DNA of 64,000 nt from Sipunculus nudus (Eukaryota > Annelida > Sipuncula > Golfingiida > Sipunculidae), in assembly GCA_026874595.1 (NCBI GenBank), contig CM049312.1, positions 53,879,429-53,943,428 of the forward strand, read 5' to 3'. The position numbers were made by a program, and so were the translations under genes. Positions 46,645 through 58,300 of the stretch are shown one piece after another. The first letter of the stretch is position 1, and each line of letters opens with the position of its first letter. The notes under the pieces were generated by a model. It saw only the letters and a program-made list of their open reading frames with translations, ran no database searches and was not told where the DNA came from.

Positions 46645-47644
46645 CAAGGAGTTTACAGGGATGGAGTAACAACTGTCAGAAGCCCTGCCAGGTCACGAGT
46701 GTCAGTCTTGCGCTAATTGCAATTAAGACATGATAAGCGCATTAACTCTATTGTGCGCCTATTGTGCTGCGGTGTCAGGCGCAGCGGCGGCACCGCCTTT
46801 GATAAAGCGAGCCTGCTAGATGTTACTTCTGTGGTCCGCTGTAGCTCGCTGAAGCGGAGAGCGATATATCCAGTAACTGAGCAGTAAATCACTGGAATAA
46901 CATTGACCGGAATTATGAATGCGCAGATGGTTAGTTTTGTCAAGAATTATGCGCAACATATATATCTAGAAAGGTCTCGTGTTGAGGAATCACTTGATCA
47001 ATTTAAGGATAGATGCGGTCACTCTACATCAACTTCTGCCGTGATTCATGACGGACGACTGGTCAGTGTAAACCTTACTTTCCCTGAATAACTTCGGAAT
47101 TATAAAAAATTCCATCAGTTCCCATACTTCTGACTTATATTAATAATTAGCCATGTATTATAGTATTCCGTCGATAAAAAAAAATTTTTAGCTTATGCTC
47201 GGATGACTTTCATTTTGATGGATAACAGTGATCCATCGCCCCCTCTGTCACTGACGGCGTTGTTCTCTTATTATCGCCCATATTTACCGCAGCCAAGCTA
47301 TAGCTTAGGCGTCATTAGCAACAATAGCTTCACACAAGATTCCCACAAATATGAAAATATGTTGTTCAAACTTATAATTGTTTAAAATTTTATACTAAAT
47401 ACTACTAGAGATAAAATTTGGGAGAAACTTACTCATCCTTGTCACAATATTTATAAAAAATACCGGTACTATAACGTGCTGTTCCAAAGTCACGCCGAAG
47501 GGGGTCTCTCGCGCTGTATCAATTAGCACCGGGCTTATCAGCGGCATCTCTTTGTGCCTTAGAGCAGCGAGTTTTATGACCCCCGTCAGCAACATCCGAC
47601 ACGGCCAGACTCTCACTTGATACTCCATCCCTGTAAACTCCTTG
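46645..47644. mobile_element. hAT-like element, 1000-bp member of the CAAGGAGTT family
   Basis: The ends are CAAGGAGTTTACAGGGATGG and its perfect complement (24 identical bases, then one mismatch and a few more matches). GTCCTAT flanks it at 46638-46644 and 47645-47651, a perfect 7-bp target duplication. It shares internal landmarks with the 441-bp element at 6817-7257 in the same order from the same end. It has small open frames but no recognisable transposase, so it is non-autonomous. Interior includes AT-rich filler around 47100-47180. Identical ends suggest a fairly recent insertion. Confidence 0.85.
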
Positions 47645-47771
47645 GTCCTATGATGACATTAACCTCCACGGATGAAGATTGTTTCCTGTGCTCTGTAGTT
47701 CTGACTCTTCATATTACATCCACCTATCCATTGGTGAGATATTTGTTTTGGCATTCTTCTTCTTCTTCTTT

Positions 47772-47773
<2 letters not shown>

Positions 47774-47827
<54 letters not shown>

Positions 47828-47868
47828 ATTAATATTAATATTAATATTAATATTATTATCATTATTAT
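47774..47868. repeat. (TTA)n followed by (TAATAT)n microsatellite
   Basis: About 17 TTA units at 47774-47824, then a hexanucleotide TAATAT run to about 47868. The open frames through it (poly-Tyr, poly-Leu, poly-Ile) are artefacts. Confidence 0.9.
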
Positions 47869-48538
47869 GTCACTTTTTTCATCCGTTTTCATTCATATTT
47901 ATATTGAATGTACCCTTCTATCGTCCAATTAATTTGACCCAGTTTCAGTGACCATGACCTATTTTCAAGGTCAAAGGGTTTCAAAATTTCGATTCTTCAT
48001 ATTTCAATGTCGATTTTCTTCTTAACTACAAAGGTTACAGACAAATGGATGAAAAATCACCTGTAATATGTGGTTCCCAACATTCCTGGGGGTACCGATT
48101 TGACAAGTTTGGTAGCAATTTCTATAATAGTTGTTTTAATAATATGCAACCTACGAAAATGTGACGTCAGCTTTTTCAGCTTAACAATAAAAACTCAAGA
48201 GGAAAGGACCGAAATTTATTTGTTAATGAATTTTAGTTATTCCAATACTATTAGATATGGATGAAAGAGCTGTGGGAGAATGGGTGATAGGGGGTGCGGG
48301 GGGGGGGGGGGTGCAGGTGAAGTTCCGTGACTATCCTATGATAGTGACAAGTTTTAATTGTTGTGACAGATGGGGTGGTGTCTTGACAATGGAGAGTTGG
48401 ATTTCCCGTGTAAAAAACACGAAAAGTTGCGGCACAACACGTGCTAATGGTGATGTGCAGGCCTGCTGTGACGTGACATTTCAAAAGTGTTTTCCCTTGC
48501 TCGGAGTGGGACAATTGTTTGGACACTTAGACGACAGA

Positions 48539-48803
48539 GGATACGGATACGACCGCGACTAAAACATGGTTATAAGAAAAAGAATGTTTCCGATTGCACG
48601 GATACGGATGCGGCGTCGTTTACAGCAGTTCAAGACTTCGCCCTGCAGTTTTTCCTGATTAACATGATCTTCAATTTCAGTTAGGATACGGATACGACCG
48701 CGACTAAAACTTGGTTATAATAAAAAGAATGCTTCCGATTGCACGGGTACGGATGCGGCGTTGTTTACAGCAGTTCAAGACTTCGCCTTGCAGTTTTCCC
48801 ATC
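48539..48803 (+). repeat. Tandem duplication of about 145 bp
   Basis: GGATACGGATACGACCGCGA, ATGGTTATAA, TTCCGATTGCACGG.TACGGA and GCAGTTCAAGACTTCGCC occur at 48539-48650 and again at 48684-48795, about 95 percent alike. Within the unit there is also a short GGATACGGATACG repeat. Confidence 0.8.
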
Positions 48804-49722
48804 AAGCGCCTTGGAAACATCACGTGTTAGTTCCAACCGTATAAATGTATTGGCACTCATGTATATTTATCTATTAATGAATTAATTTATAACATGATCA
48901 TATTACTTAAATTCAGATTTTATTTTACATATGTCCATATGGTTTGCAGGGAATAAGAGCTTTATATCTCAAGATCTGCATGACGGATTGCTTTCAAATT
49001 ATGCATCTGCTCAGATATATATATATTCGAGGTCAATGCCTAAAAATTGTAATACAAATTGGAAAAAGACTATGATAAGCAAAGTGACATAGGCATCATA
49101 TAGGTAAATTTATTTGATATAATTTAAATAATATATTATATCTCTTGAGTTGATTCAGTTATCATTCTGAAAAAATATATATATTTCCATAGATCTTTGC
49201 TACCTTTTTGTCATTGTATATATTTGTGCTGCCACTTACAAATATTGTTGTTTTTTTTTTGTGGTTGACCTTTACTTGCGTCGCCAACTATGTAGCATGA
49301 ATTTAGATAGGGGTCACAGGCCAAAGTCTGGGCCTTGGGATGCTTCATCTATAAGGAAGTCAGATACAGTATATCGAAGAGTGTAACACATTAGGAGAGA
49401 TCTCATGCTTGACTTATTCCTCGCCTCAGTGATCTAGCGAATACATAGTGGTCACTTTGACTGAGCATATTCTAGTCACCTGCTAATGGGTCAATTCATA
49501 TAAAAGCTGTGACACCTTTATAAATTTGTTCCGCTCCGTAAATCAGACCCTTGTTCCGCTCCATTGGAAGACCGCATCGCCCAACGTTTAGAAAAGACAG
49601 CACATCATTTGGACATCATCTCAAAAGACTATCCAGTTAATTTGTTTTAAAGTGGGACAAAATCGAAATGATATGCAGCTCCCGTAGAACTCAACAAACA
49701 TTTGGATGACGCGGCAAATTGA

Positions 49723-49793
<71 letters not shown>

Positions 49794-50104
49794 GGCTCTA
49801 AAAAAATAGAATTTCGCCGCTTCAAATAAGATGCATGTTATAGCAGCGCCATCTATCAGACCCTACTCGACCTATTTCAACCCGTCCTTACCAAACATGT
49901 CTCGATCAAACCCGAAGTGCACTCAGGACGGGGTAATTGCAGGTACATGTATGTATAATGGTGGACCGCAAATCAACATGATCTTCAATGTCTACGAAGA
50001 ACCATGTTTCTTGCTTTTAAAGCAAGCCAGAATATGTTATTCAAATCATAGCGAACACAAAAATGGTCAAACTCAACCCGTCTTAATAAAAATAAAAGTA
50101 GAAA
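48804..50104. other. Intergenic stretch with a (TA)n tract
   Basis: (TA)n at 49727-49790. The phrase AACATGATCTTCAAT occurs at 49976 and also at 48661. No coding evidence. Confidence 0.4.
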
Positions 50105-50755
50105 TCTGTGTTCTAAGGAATGCAAGCCTAAGCCATGTGGGGGGTTACATGCCAGTCTGCCGATTCCCATTCTGCCGAATCCCAGAATACCGAGTCCAGT
50201 TTGCCGAATCCCAGATTGCCGAATGTTAACTTTTTAATATAAAAATCGTCCGTTAATTTTATATATAATTATGTTTAATGGCATCGTAGTATTCATGGAG
50301 TAAAAACGATTAAAGCAGTATAATATTACGTTGACGGAATGCTAATTTCAGTGTGTACAGGTAAACCAGTCGGTAACCCGCCATGCCACAAGTCACGCAT
50401 GACTTGTCATGGCCGTCATAGCAGTCTTTTTGCCTCGCCCCGCACTGGCCGACATTCAATAAAAGAACGTTTATGTGTATTGTCACTAATATTGTTTATC
50501 GTAATAACCAACCCTATATACTGACGAAAAACAGACAGGTCCGTGGGAAAAAAATGGTGTTGCCCCTATCGTAATCTCGTTCCTTTTTTGTCTCCTTTGC
50601 AATTGAGTGCCGTTGCAGTTAACAAACGACGGTAGCGGAACCTTGTTAATACTCAGGTTAAATCAATCGGCCGTACGACCGACTAAATGGGAATCGTTTG
50701 GCTATGACGAGATGTTCACCCAAATCTGAGTTTTGACCATTAGTAATTTAGTGTA

Positions 50756-50812
<57 letters not shown>

Positions 50813-51245
50813 CATTAGGTCACTAATTGTCTACAGGTGCATGTGCAATTATGTCCTGTTGCTGATATGTTCAGTAAACAAAAAAAAACCAGTAGCTGAA
50901 TGGTAACTTTTAAAGTTATAGCATGGAAATCAAAAACAGTTACATTTTAGGTATTTTAGGATTTTTTTGCAAATGAAAATGTAAGTGAAAGAACTACTTG
51001 TTGGTCTAATGCATATTACGCTGCTTTTTATCAGTGTCTAGGAAACCATTAAAACTGCAGTACAAAGAAAATAAAAGAAAATATGGATCTCATTAAATGG
51101 ATAAATATATCAACATGCTTTTCACCGGAAACTATGTATTGATCAATAAGAAATAGGTATGAATGTCCACCCAGAATTTAATCGATCGAAGTGAAATTTC
51201 ACAATGTCAGTTACATCATTAAATAACTTGTTTCCTGTTGTTTAC

Positions 51246-51378
51246 AGTTCTTGGTTTGTATGTTTCCGAGTGCACACTCTGCAACCCGCATCCCATCCAT
51301 GATGATGCTGACATTTTCAGCCTTGTGAATATCATCTTCATACTTGATGCATACTTTAGTCTCCTCTGCATCCTCCTC
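51246..51378 (-). CDS. Candidate small gene inside the 2.6-kb element, exon b
   Basis: Phase-0 start after GGTTTAG, 44 codons plus one base, donor T/GTAAAC. It reads EEDAEETKVCIKYEDDIHK, AENVSIIMDGMRVAE and CALGNIQTKN. It looks protein-like: acidic start, then alternating beta-like hydrophobics. It follows exon a in phase (FTK/EED). A possible last exon near 50440 (T/TG CGG GGC...) would add LRGEAKRLL and a stop. I do not recognise the family. A chance frame cannot be excluded. Confidence 0.35.
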
Positions 51379-51775
51379 CTAAACCATAAACGAATGAAAG
51401 GGAATTTCTATATTAATATGTTTTGTTTTCATGGTTATTCTGAATACTTATAATAATAATAATAAAATAATTATTTCTTTACATGTATGTATAATGAAGT
51501 ATCAGTTAGAGAATTACAGTGACAGATACTTTGTGTAAATGTTTTAGAAGGCGTTTAAATAACAATATTAATTAGCCAATATATAACAATGAGAAAAAAT
51601 TGATCTGTAAATGAATATGTACTGTTATGGCTATCATCATTCATGTGTCTTTTTTTCTGTTGATCATATATCACCTCGAAATCAAGAAATGCTAGGTTAA
51701 TCTCATTGATGTCTGCCTATACATAGTTAATATAAAAATCTAGGTATATTATAGTCTTCATACCTGATGACTTAC

Positions 51776-51864
51776 CTTCGTAAATATAGAGTCAGTTTTT
51801 TCTACAAGAAGGTGGTGTGTTTCTAGCAGATCGAACGGCACAAGCTCTGGCATCCGTAAAAAAT
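51776..51864 (-). CDS. Candidate small gene inside the 2.6-kb element, exon a with start
   Basis: Acceptor ATTAGCAG, then ATTTTTTACGG and ATG at 51853, reading MPELVPFDLLETHHLL and VEKTDSIFTK to a strong donor AAG/GTAAGTCATC in phase 0. A noncoding first exon could end at about 52102 (GAATTT/GTGAGTAT), where the sequence to about 52330 is CpG-bearing. Together with 51246-51378 this gives about 70 residues. Function unknown. Both exons lie inside the inverted termini, so the gene would travel with the element. Confidence 0.35.
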
Positions 51865-52449
51865 CTGCTAATTATAATTCAAAGTTTTATTAATGGTTTC
51901 GGGGAACATTGAAATAATTTAATACGTATAAAATATATGTCTAGTGCATAATATACCTCTTATGTGCCATCTGAGCGATATTTAGAGGATATCGGCATGT
52001 AAGACTAAAATTATTTTGCTCAATTAGATAATTTTTACAATTTAGATGAAAAACCTTTAAACTCAAGCAATGGTATCCACAATGATATATAATATACTCA
52101 CAAATTCAGAAAAACAAAGCTTGATTTCAGCTTGCAAAACAGATTTGCTATCTTTTCTGAAGCAGGGCTGTGACAGTAAACATCGCGTGGCTGGACAGCA
52201 CAGTGGGTGGTAGTCCAGACAAAGAAAGTTGGCGCGCTTTAGTGGCGACCCGTGTGCTACGGTTAAAGTAACCCCTCCGACTAACTCCGCTCGTTCAGAA
52301 GTCATTCGTCATTCCCACCTCTAACATTGGCGAACAACTTAGTCGACCGTGATTTTGACTAACCGCTTGACGAAATTGTTTCATTGTTATAGTATTGATA
52401 CGGATTAATCGGGTAAGGCCCGAACGGGTCTATTGTGACCACGCAATTA

Positions 52450-52554
52450 ACACAAGGCCTTGTGTCATGCACTCAATGACCTATAATTAATACAAGTTTG
52501 TGTTAACACAACACAAGCTAGGGTTATATGTCTTTAACACAAGATCTTGTGTTA
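52450..52554. repeat. Three perfect palindromes built on ACACAAG
   Basis: ACACAAGGCCTTGTGT (52450-52465), TTGTGTTAACACAA (52498-52511) and TAACACAAGATCTTGTGTTA (52535-52554) are each perfectly self-complementary, 16, 14 and 20 bp. A further AACACAAGG follows at about 52560. Inside the right part of the 2.6-kb element. Confidence 0.85.
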
Positions 52555-53075
52555 CCCTGTAACACAAGGGGATTTACAGAGTACTGTTTTTGTCGTGTTC
52601 ATTCCCTGAATACTCCGACGCTCCAAAAACATGAATATATATCAAATTAACGGACGATTTTCATATAAAAATGTTCAGATTCGGCATTCTGGGATTCGGC
52701 AAACTGGACTCGGTATTCTGGGATTCGGCAAAATGGGAATCGGCAAAATGGGAATCGGCAAACTGGCATGATACCATGTGGGGTTCCCTATTGTTGGATG
52801 CTCCCCAAACCCGTGTTTGCATTCACTAATTAGGGCCATATTCTTGGGAGTATTCGTGCATAAGACATAAGTGACTGTACACTTGATGACATTCCTGAAT
52901 CCGGATCATGCACCGGACCCACACCAATATCTTGTCGATTCTTCACTGTTTCATTCCATAAATACCCTTAACTTTTCATGAGATTCCGTCTATGATTGCG
53001 TGAGCTATGTTGTTAACAAACACACACAAAACTCCCCCCCCCCTCCCGACACGCACACATACACAAAAAACGGGG

Positions 53076-54825
53076 ATTACATGTTAATGTTCCGCTCAGT
53101 CTGCTGTTCGGCGCCACTGGCAAAATCCTCTTGAAAAATGAATTATTTTATTGAATTTAAGTTTAAATTTAATTTAAGTTAGAAAGAAACATAATACAGG
53201 GGGAGGAGGTTTTTAGATAGTATCATGTAGTTTGATACAAGCCCATTTAAAAGTGGTTTGGTGTTATTGTTATTGGTAGCTTAAAATGTTCCATTTAAAA
53301 ATTATAAATTAAAAAAAAAACAGAGAAATAATATGAAAATGAATTTCTTGATGAAATACACCATTCGAGGGAGCTCAGTACCACGTTTACAATAATATAT
53401 ACTTTATGGGGTCTGATATGCATTTGAAACAGCTTTTAAATTGATTATAAATATACTGTTTTTTACCACCAATGCTAAATTCAACTGGTTAGTCCGGGGC
53501 TTAGGTTAAATACGTCCGCTTGGATTGCGTATTGTATATGTGTTTATGTATATCGGACTGTTATGTATAAGGGGGAGGGACTGTTTAATTGTTGTTTAGC
53601 CAGATGACCTGGTTCATGCACTGGAACACCTGATATATATTATTTTCGTGCTCTGGTCAGTTTACCAGAGCACAGAATTCATGTAAGTTCCCGTTAGCGT
53701 CCGTGATGTTACACGGGGTTACTGGACCATTTGACCACGGACAATTAAGATATCAGATGAGCGTCAGGCGGACTCCTACCCCACCCCTATCCCACCCACC
53801 TTGTGTCACACGCAACCTATGCATATATGTCCATACTTGAAGTTTCATATTTCTTTACTTAAAAGTTTAGAGAAAAGTTTGTTAGAATAAAATTTTAAAT
53901 ACGGTATAAAATTATTTGTTTTTGTTATTAAATGGCCACTATGTGGAATAAAGGTTGGTTTATTTTGTTTATGGTTAAACATGATAAAACTTTAATCACG
54001 CGGCACAACAGTAGCTTTATCATTCAGTTTTGTCAACAATCAAAAGTGTAATACAAGATTAATTTTATTATGTAGTTTTATACAAGATTGCCTTTTTATG
54101 TAGTTTTTGTCTGCAATTAAAATGTAGGCTAAACATTAGATTTACGAATCAGTTTTGTCAACAATTGAAATAGTGGTTAAACATTGGCGTTTAGGATTCA
54201 TATTTACGTATAAAATCGCACCCAGTGATATAAATATAAATATTTTATGCAAAACATTATACTTTAATATGGAAAATACCCCCCCCCCCCTGTCTGTATT
54301 TGCGAATATCCGCCCCCACTAATGGGGTATGACGGGGTCGGGGGTACTGGTGTTTGTCCACCCGGTTGGTCATCAGCCCGTGTCAAAGGTCATCGAGCCT
54401 TCACCGCGCGGTAATGTACAGATCCCGAGTCAATTAATGGTGGAAAATTAAATAAAAACAAGATGCCGAAGAACGAGATGGTAAGTTAATTAACATGTCA
54501 ATTAGTCAGTTAAAGTGAGTCTATGAAAGTGGTTAAGCAGATGTTCCTAGAAATGTGAACATGCTTCGACTGGTCCTGAACCTATACCACTCGTATCAGT
54601 AGCGCAGTGTCAATGTACAAGTATGTCGGATAAACATAGACCTGCTAAACAGAGTCGGGAGTGACTGAATCTTATTATGTCTGCAGACACAACGAATTTT
54701 TTTACATTTTTTTTTACTTATATATGTCGTGTGTTAGTCGTAGGAGACAGGTCTTGACAAAAATGGTACTAGAATTAGTATTGTTAACGTTTGTGGTGCT
54801 CTATATTACTTAGTGTTCATAAATA

Positions 54826-54902
<77 letters not shown>

Positions 54903-55086
54903 CATAACGGTCCGTTTAACAGTTATAGTTGTTTTATAAATAGTTTAGACTTTTTGTAAATCCTATTGGTTAATCCACTGTTTTTATTAGATTATGCGAG
55001 ACTTCCTCTTACCTGGTTATACAGTGATAAGCCCGGTAATTCCGATATATTCAAACATATATTTATTCCCGATTATACAAGTGTTA
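53076..55086. other. Noncoding stretch with a possible isolated first exon
   Basis: Holds a perfect hairpin GTGCTCTGGT/ACCAGAGCAC with a 6-base loop at 53648-53673, a C run at about 54280 and a long (TA)n at 54831-54900. The only exon-like piece is listed separately at 54463. Confidence 0.4.
54463..54480 (+). CDS. Possible first coding exon of an unknown gene
   Basis: ATG CCG AAG AAC GAG ATG is followed at once by GTAAGTTAA, a near-consensus donor. The context before the ATG is AACAAG, and the preceding 120 bp is relatively CpG-bearing (CCGCGCGG near 54403). Six codons are too few to identify anything, and no continuing exon was found to the right edge. Confidence 0.2.
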
Positions 55087-55395
55087 ATAACGCCAGCCTC
55101 GGTTGTAGCCTGGCTGCTAGTTCAAAGTACTTATAACGCCAGTCCCGGCTGTATCCTGGCTGTGTGTTAAAAGTGTTTATATCGCCAGCCTCGGCTGTAG
55201 CCTGGCTGTGTTCAAAGTTTTAATGTCGCCAACCTCGGCTGTTTCCTGGCTGTGTGTTCAAAGTGTTCATAACGCCAGCCACAGTTGATGCCTGGCTATG
55301 TGTTTAAAGTGTTTATAACACCAGCCTCGGCTGTAGCCTGGCTGTGTGTTCCCAGTGTTTGTAACGACAGCCTCGGCACGTAGCCTTGCTGTTAT
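55087..55395. repeat. About 50-bp tandem array, six units
   Basis: The unit is approximately AACGCCAGCCTCGGCTGTAG, CCTGGCTGTGTGTT, CAAAGTGTTTAT. Six copies with moderate drift and small indels. Confidence 0.8.
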
Positions 55396-58300
55396 AGCTT
55401 GGGTCACTGCGGTGGGTCCCGGTGATTCCTTTTTAGCGGCAGTGCCCTGAATCTTCAGGTGCCTGAATAGAAAGCAGGAGTGGTCATATTTATACTTCTT
55501 TCTACACGTAATGATTTCTTAAAATTTCTAATAACAAGAAGAGATATTTCAAAATACGATGATAAAAGTAGAAATCATTACAACTGGAGCAGAAACAAGG
55601 GTTAAAGATGTTGCTCTCTGACACACATAACTTTATGCTTACACGACCTGTTGTTTAAACAAAGTTCCATTAAATATACAGACGTAGTTTCTTCGAAGAA
55701 AGAACTATCGGGTATTGAGTTTTTAGAAGTTTTATTTAAAAGAGGTTTTATTTTTTTTTAAATCATAGATTGTATTTTCAAGGCATCTATATGTTAACAA
55801 TGAATTAAGTACGTGTACAGCAATAAATTGAAGATATATGCATCTATGTATTAAATTGATAAATGGTCATATATGAAATAGAGAGGACGGGGAAAGAGAA
55901 GACCAATGCCTACGGTTTTGATTTTAAAATATTATGTCAAAATGCAGAATTATACGGCACTTTCCTTGGAATATATAAAACAGAAATCATGAAAATAGCA
56001 TTCATGAAAACCATTCATGAAAATATAAAAAATATCATGATTCCTGCATGTGTTCCTGTATTCCTTTCTTTTTTTAATACAATATGCAAAACACGCCGAA
56101 AGAGAAGCCCGCCGAGACCGGTGTGTGCTGAGATAACAGCAAGTTGTCACAGCTTGATACAGCTTTATCAAGGCAGGCAAGGGCGTAGTCCTCACAGCTG
56201 CCATAACTACTGTACCAAGATAATGTAAAATATAGAATATAACGAACGTGTCCACACACAACGGACGGCTATACAGTCTGAAGAAGGCTCTAGGTGAACG
56301 TCAGACAATTAACCTAACCATTTTGTTGCATCTTTAATACAATCGCAGGTACGTTTTCAAATACCATTTTGACATATTTGTAGGCGATGGTTTAGATTTT
56401 TTTTAAAATAGTGTATAATAACTCTGCATATTTCATCAAGCGTCCGTTATTAATTAAACATCTAAACATTCTTCAAACTTTTGTTATTAGTCAAATGCCC
56501 AGAACCGAAACTGGGGCGGGATTACGAATGGTTTAAGTTGATTTAGGGCAAAAGGCTGTTTCAAGCATTTTATGTCAATCTAATATTTAATTGTCTTGCA
56601 GTTCTCAGTTCTTATACTTCTTATTAGTGCTTATTTTAATTATTAATGCCTTAATGTAAATTTTAATTTCTATAGGCAGGGTCATAACTGTTTAGGGTTA
56701 ATCTTTTATAATTGTAAATACCGTATTTAAGTCATACAATTTTATCACCCTCAATGGGCTTCTTTTTGTTTAAAGCACCTATTAATTTTATAATAAAAAT
56801 ATACATTGATAGTTATTATTATTATCATCATCACCATCATCATTACTACCACTTCTACTGCCACTACCTGGATGAGCTGTCCTGCATTTGAACTTAATCT
56901 TATAACATATTTTAGTTCCCAAACTAATGTCTCATGCGGCTCTTCAAAATATCTATGATGTTGATTAGTTACATCACGCGTCTGACCCCCAGTTTTAGAT
57001 CGGTGTATATTTCCTGTTGATTCTTACGGCGGAGCATGTAATAATAACGTTCCATATTGACCGCCATAGGGTCAAAGGACACAAAACGCAGAGTCGTGAA
57101 TGTGAATGTAAATGATCACATGTTAAAATATTTTCATGCTGGAACAAAGGTATCCGAGTCAGTTGACACTACAGAGTACATATGACGGTTACTTAAAGCT
57201 AACACCATTGTCACGTGAACTAATAGACATTTACACACGAGGCGAGGGGAAGGGGGGGGGGGGGGGTATGATATGACGCCTTCAGGAGGAGGTGTGGATT
57301 GGTATTCATGGTACAGATTTTTTTATTACAGCATTAAATGACGGAAATCGAAGCAATTTTACTTCACAAATCATACATAATGAAAATAAAATGCGTGCAT
57401 ATTTTTTGTATTTGTCATCTACTTGAATTTTAAAGTTTTATATCTTGTTAAGTAATCTATATGACTATCAAATACTTGAAGGACATCTATATATATGAAA
57501 TGTACCCAATGTGACCTGTTTCGTGAATCAAAGGTAATTGTGTATTGGACTGATTCCCCTCCTTTTTTCTCTCCTTGCCGATGCCTCCTCGGGCATTATG
57601 GGACACAGTAACCAGTCTGGGTATAAATGATTTTATAGTATCCAGACTCTCCCATAGGGGGCGCTTTCAGCAGAAGGCGCACTTCATTCTTTATACTGTC
57701 CAAAAGGACACCTGCATGCGTTTCTTACTTTTAAATAAACCATATTCAGATATAGACGAGAGGTCATTGTTAACGGGATAGGGGATGTTATATTTATAAC
57801 AGTAATATTAGAGAAAAAAAGAGAACAGTACCACTGAGAACAAGTACTGTTCACTGTTCAAGGCAGCGCGTTGAGTATTTAAAATAAAGAATAAAGATTC
57901 CATCAGACCTATGAATCATGTTTATTAACACCAAACTGCAATTTCCCCTCTGTAAAGATGTTAGTATAGTATCCAAATACAAGTGAATATTGACTTTTAT
58001 CTGCCTCGCTGAAAACCCTGCTATTATTTTTTCGCCACCCCGCGCCCAGTCTGTGTTGTTCGGTAATTGGTGTTGCTTAGCCTCTGGCGATGGAACTGGG
58101 TGGGTTGTGTGGGTGCTGCTGTTTGTTATTTCACCAGTAAACCTATTTAAGAATCGGTCTGTTTGTTAAAAAATAACAACTCTGTTTCCTTAATCATTGT
58201 AAAGGAACGTCTAGAGCGAAGAAGTGTCTCGCATCCTACGCACGTGTGTAGTATGATAATTTCTCGGCATTTATTCTTATCACAAACTGAGCCACTCTCT

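Larger units (their letters stand above)
50148..52770. mobile_element. 2.6-kb element with about 130-bp inverted termini
   Basis: The left end CATGCCAGTCTGCCGATTCC and right end (complement CATGCCAGTTTGCCGATTCC) are inverted over roughly 130 bp, reaching the phrase AAAATCGTCCGTTAATTT on both sides. The outer part of each arm is a tandem of about 15-bp units (TGCCGAATCCCAGAA and variants). CCATGTGGGGTT flanks it on both sides as a candidate target duplication of 12 bp or slightly more, longer than usual for cut-and-paste transposons. The interior has a (TA)n at 50767-50806 and a possible small gene on the minus strand. No transposase was recognised. Confidence 0.7.
50105..53075 (-). repeat. 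Dispersed repeat, family A, copy 4, split by an insertion
   Basis: The left piece (50105-50147, TTCTAAGGAATGCAAGCCTAAGCCATG) and the right piece (52771-53075, CCATGTGGGGTTCCC...TTCATGAGATTCCGTC) together rebuild the order seen in 14745-15030. The break falls at CCATGTGGGGTT, which is present on both sides of the inserted element. Confidence 0.7.

Noticed and set aside
46713-46943. Minus-strand frame with IPVIYCSVTGYIAL, resembling a GPCR helix 5
   Set aside because: It lies within the 1000-bp hAT-like element, and the corresponding region of the 441-bp copy does not keep the reading beyond a few residues. Too weak to call gene capture.
47659-47951. Frames with poly-Tyr, poly-Leu and poly-Ile
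   Set aside because: Translation of the TTA and TAATAT microsatellite.
55863-56261. Overlapping plus and minus frames of about 100-120 codons
   Set aside because: Both strands are open in AT-rich DNA, with no splice sites, no motifs and no compositional bias; likely chance.
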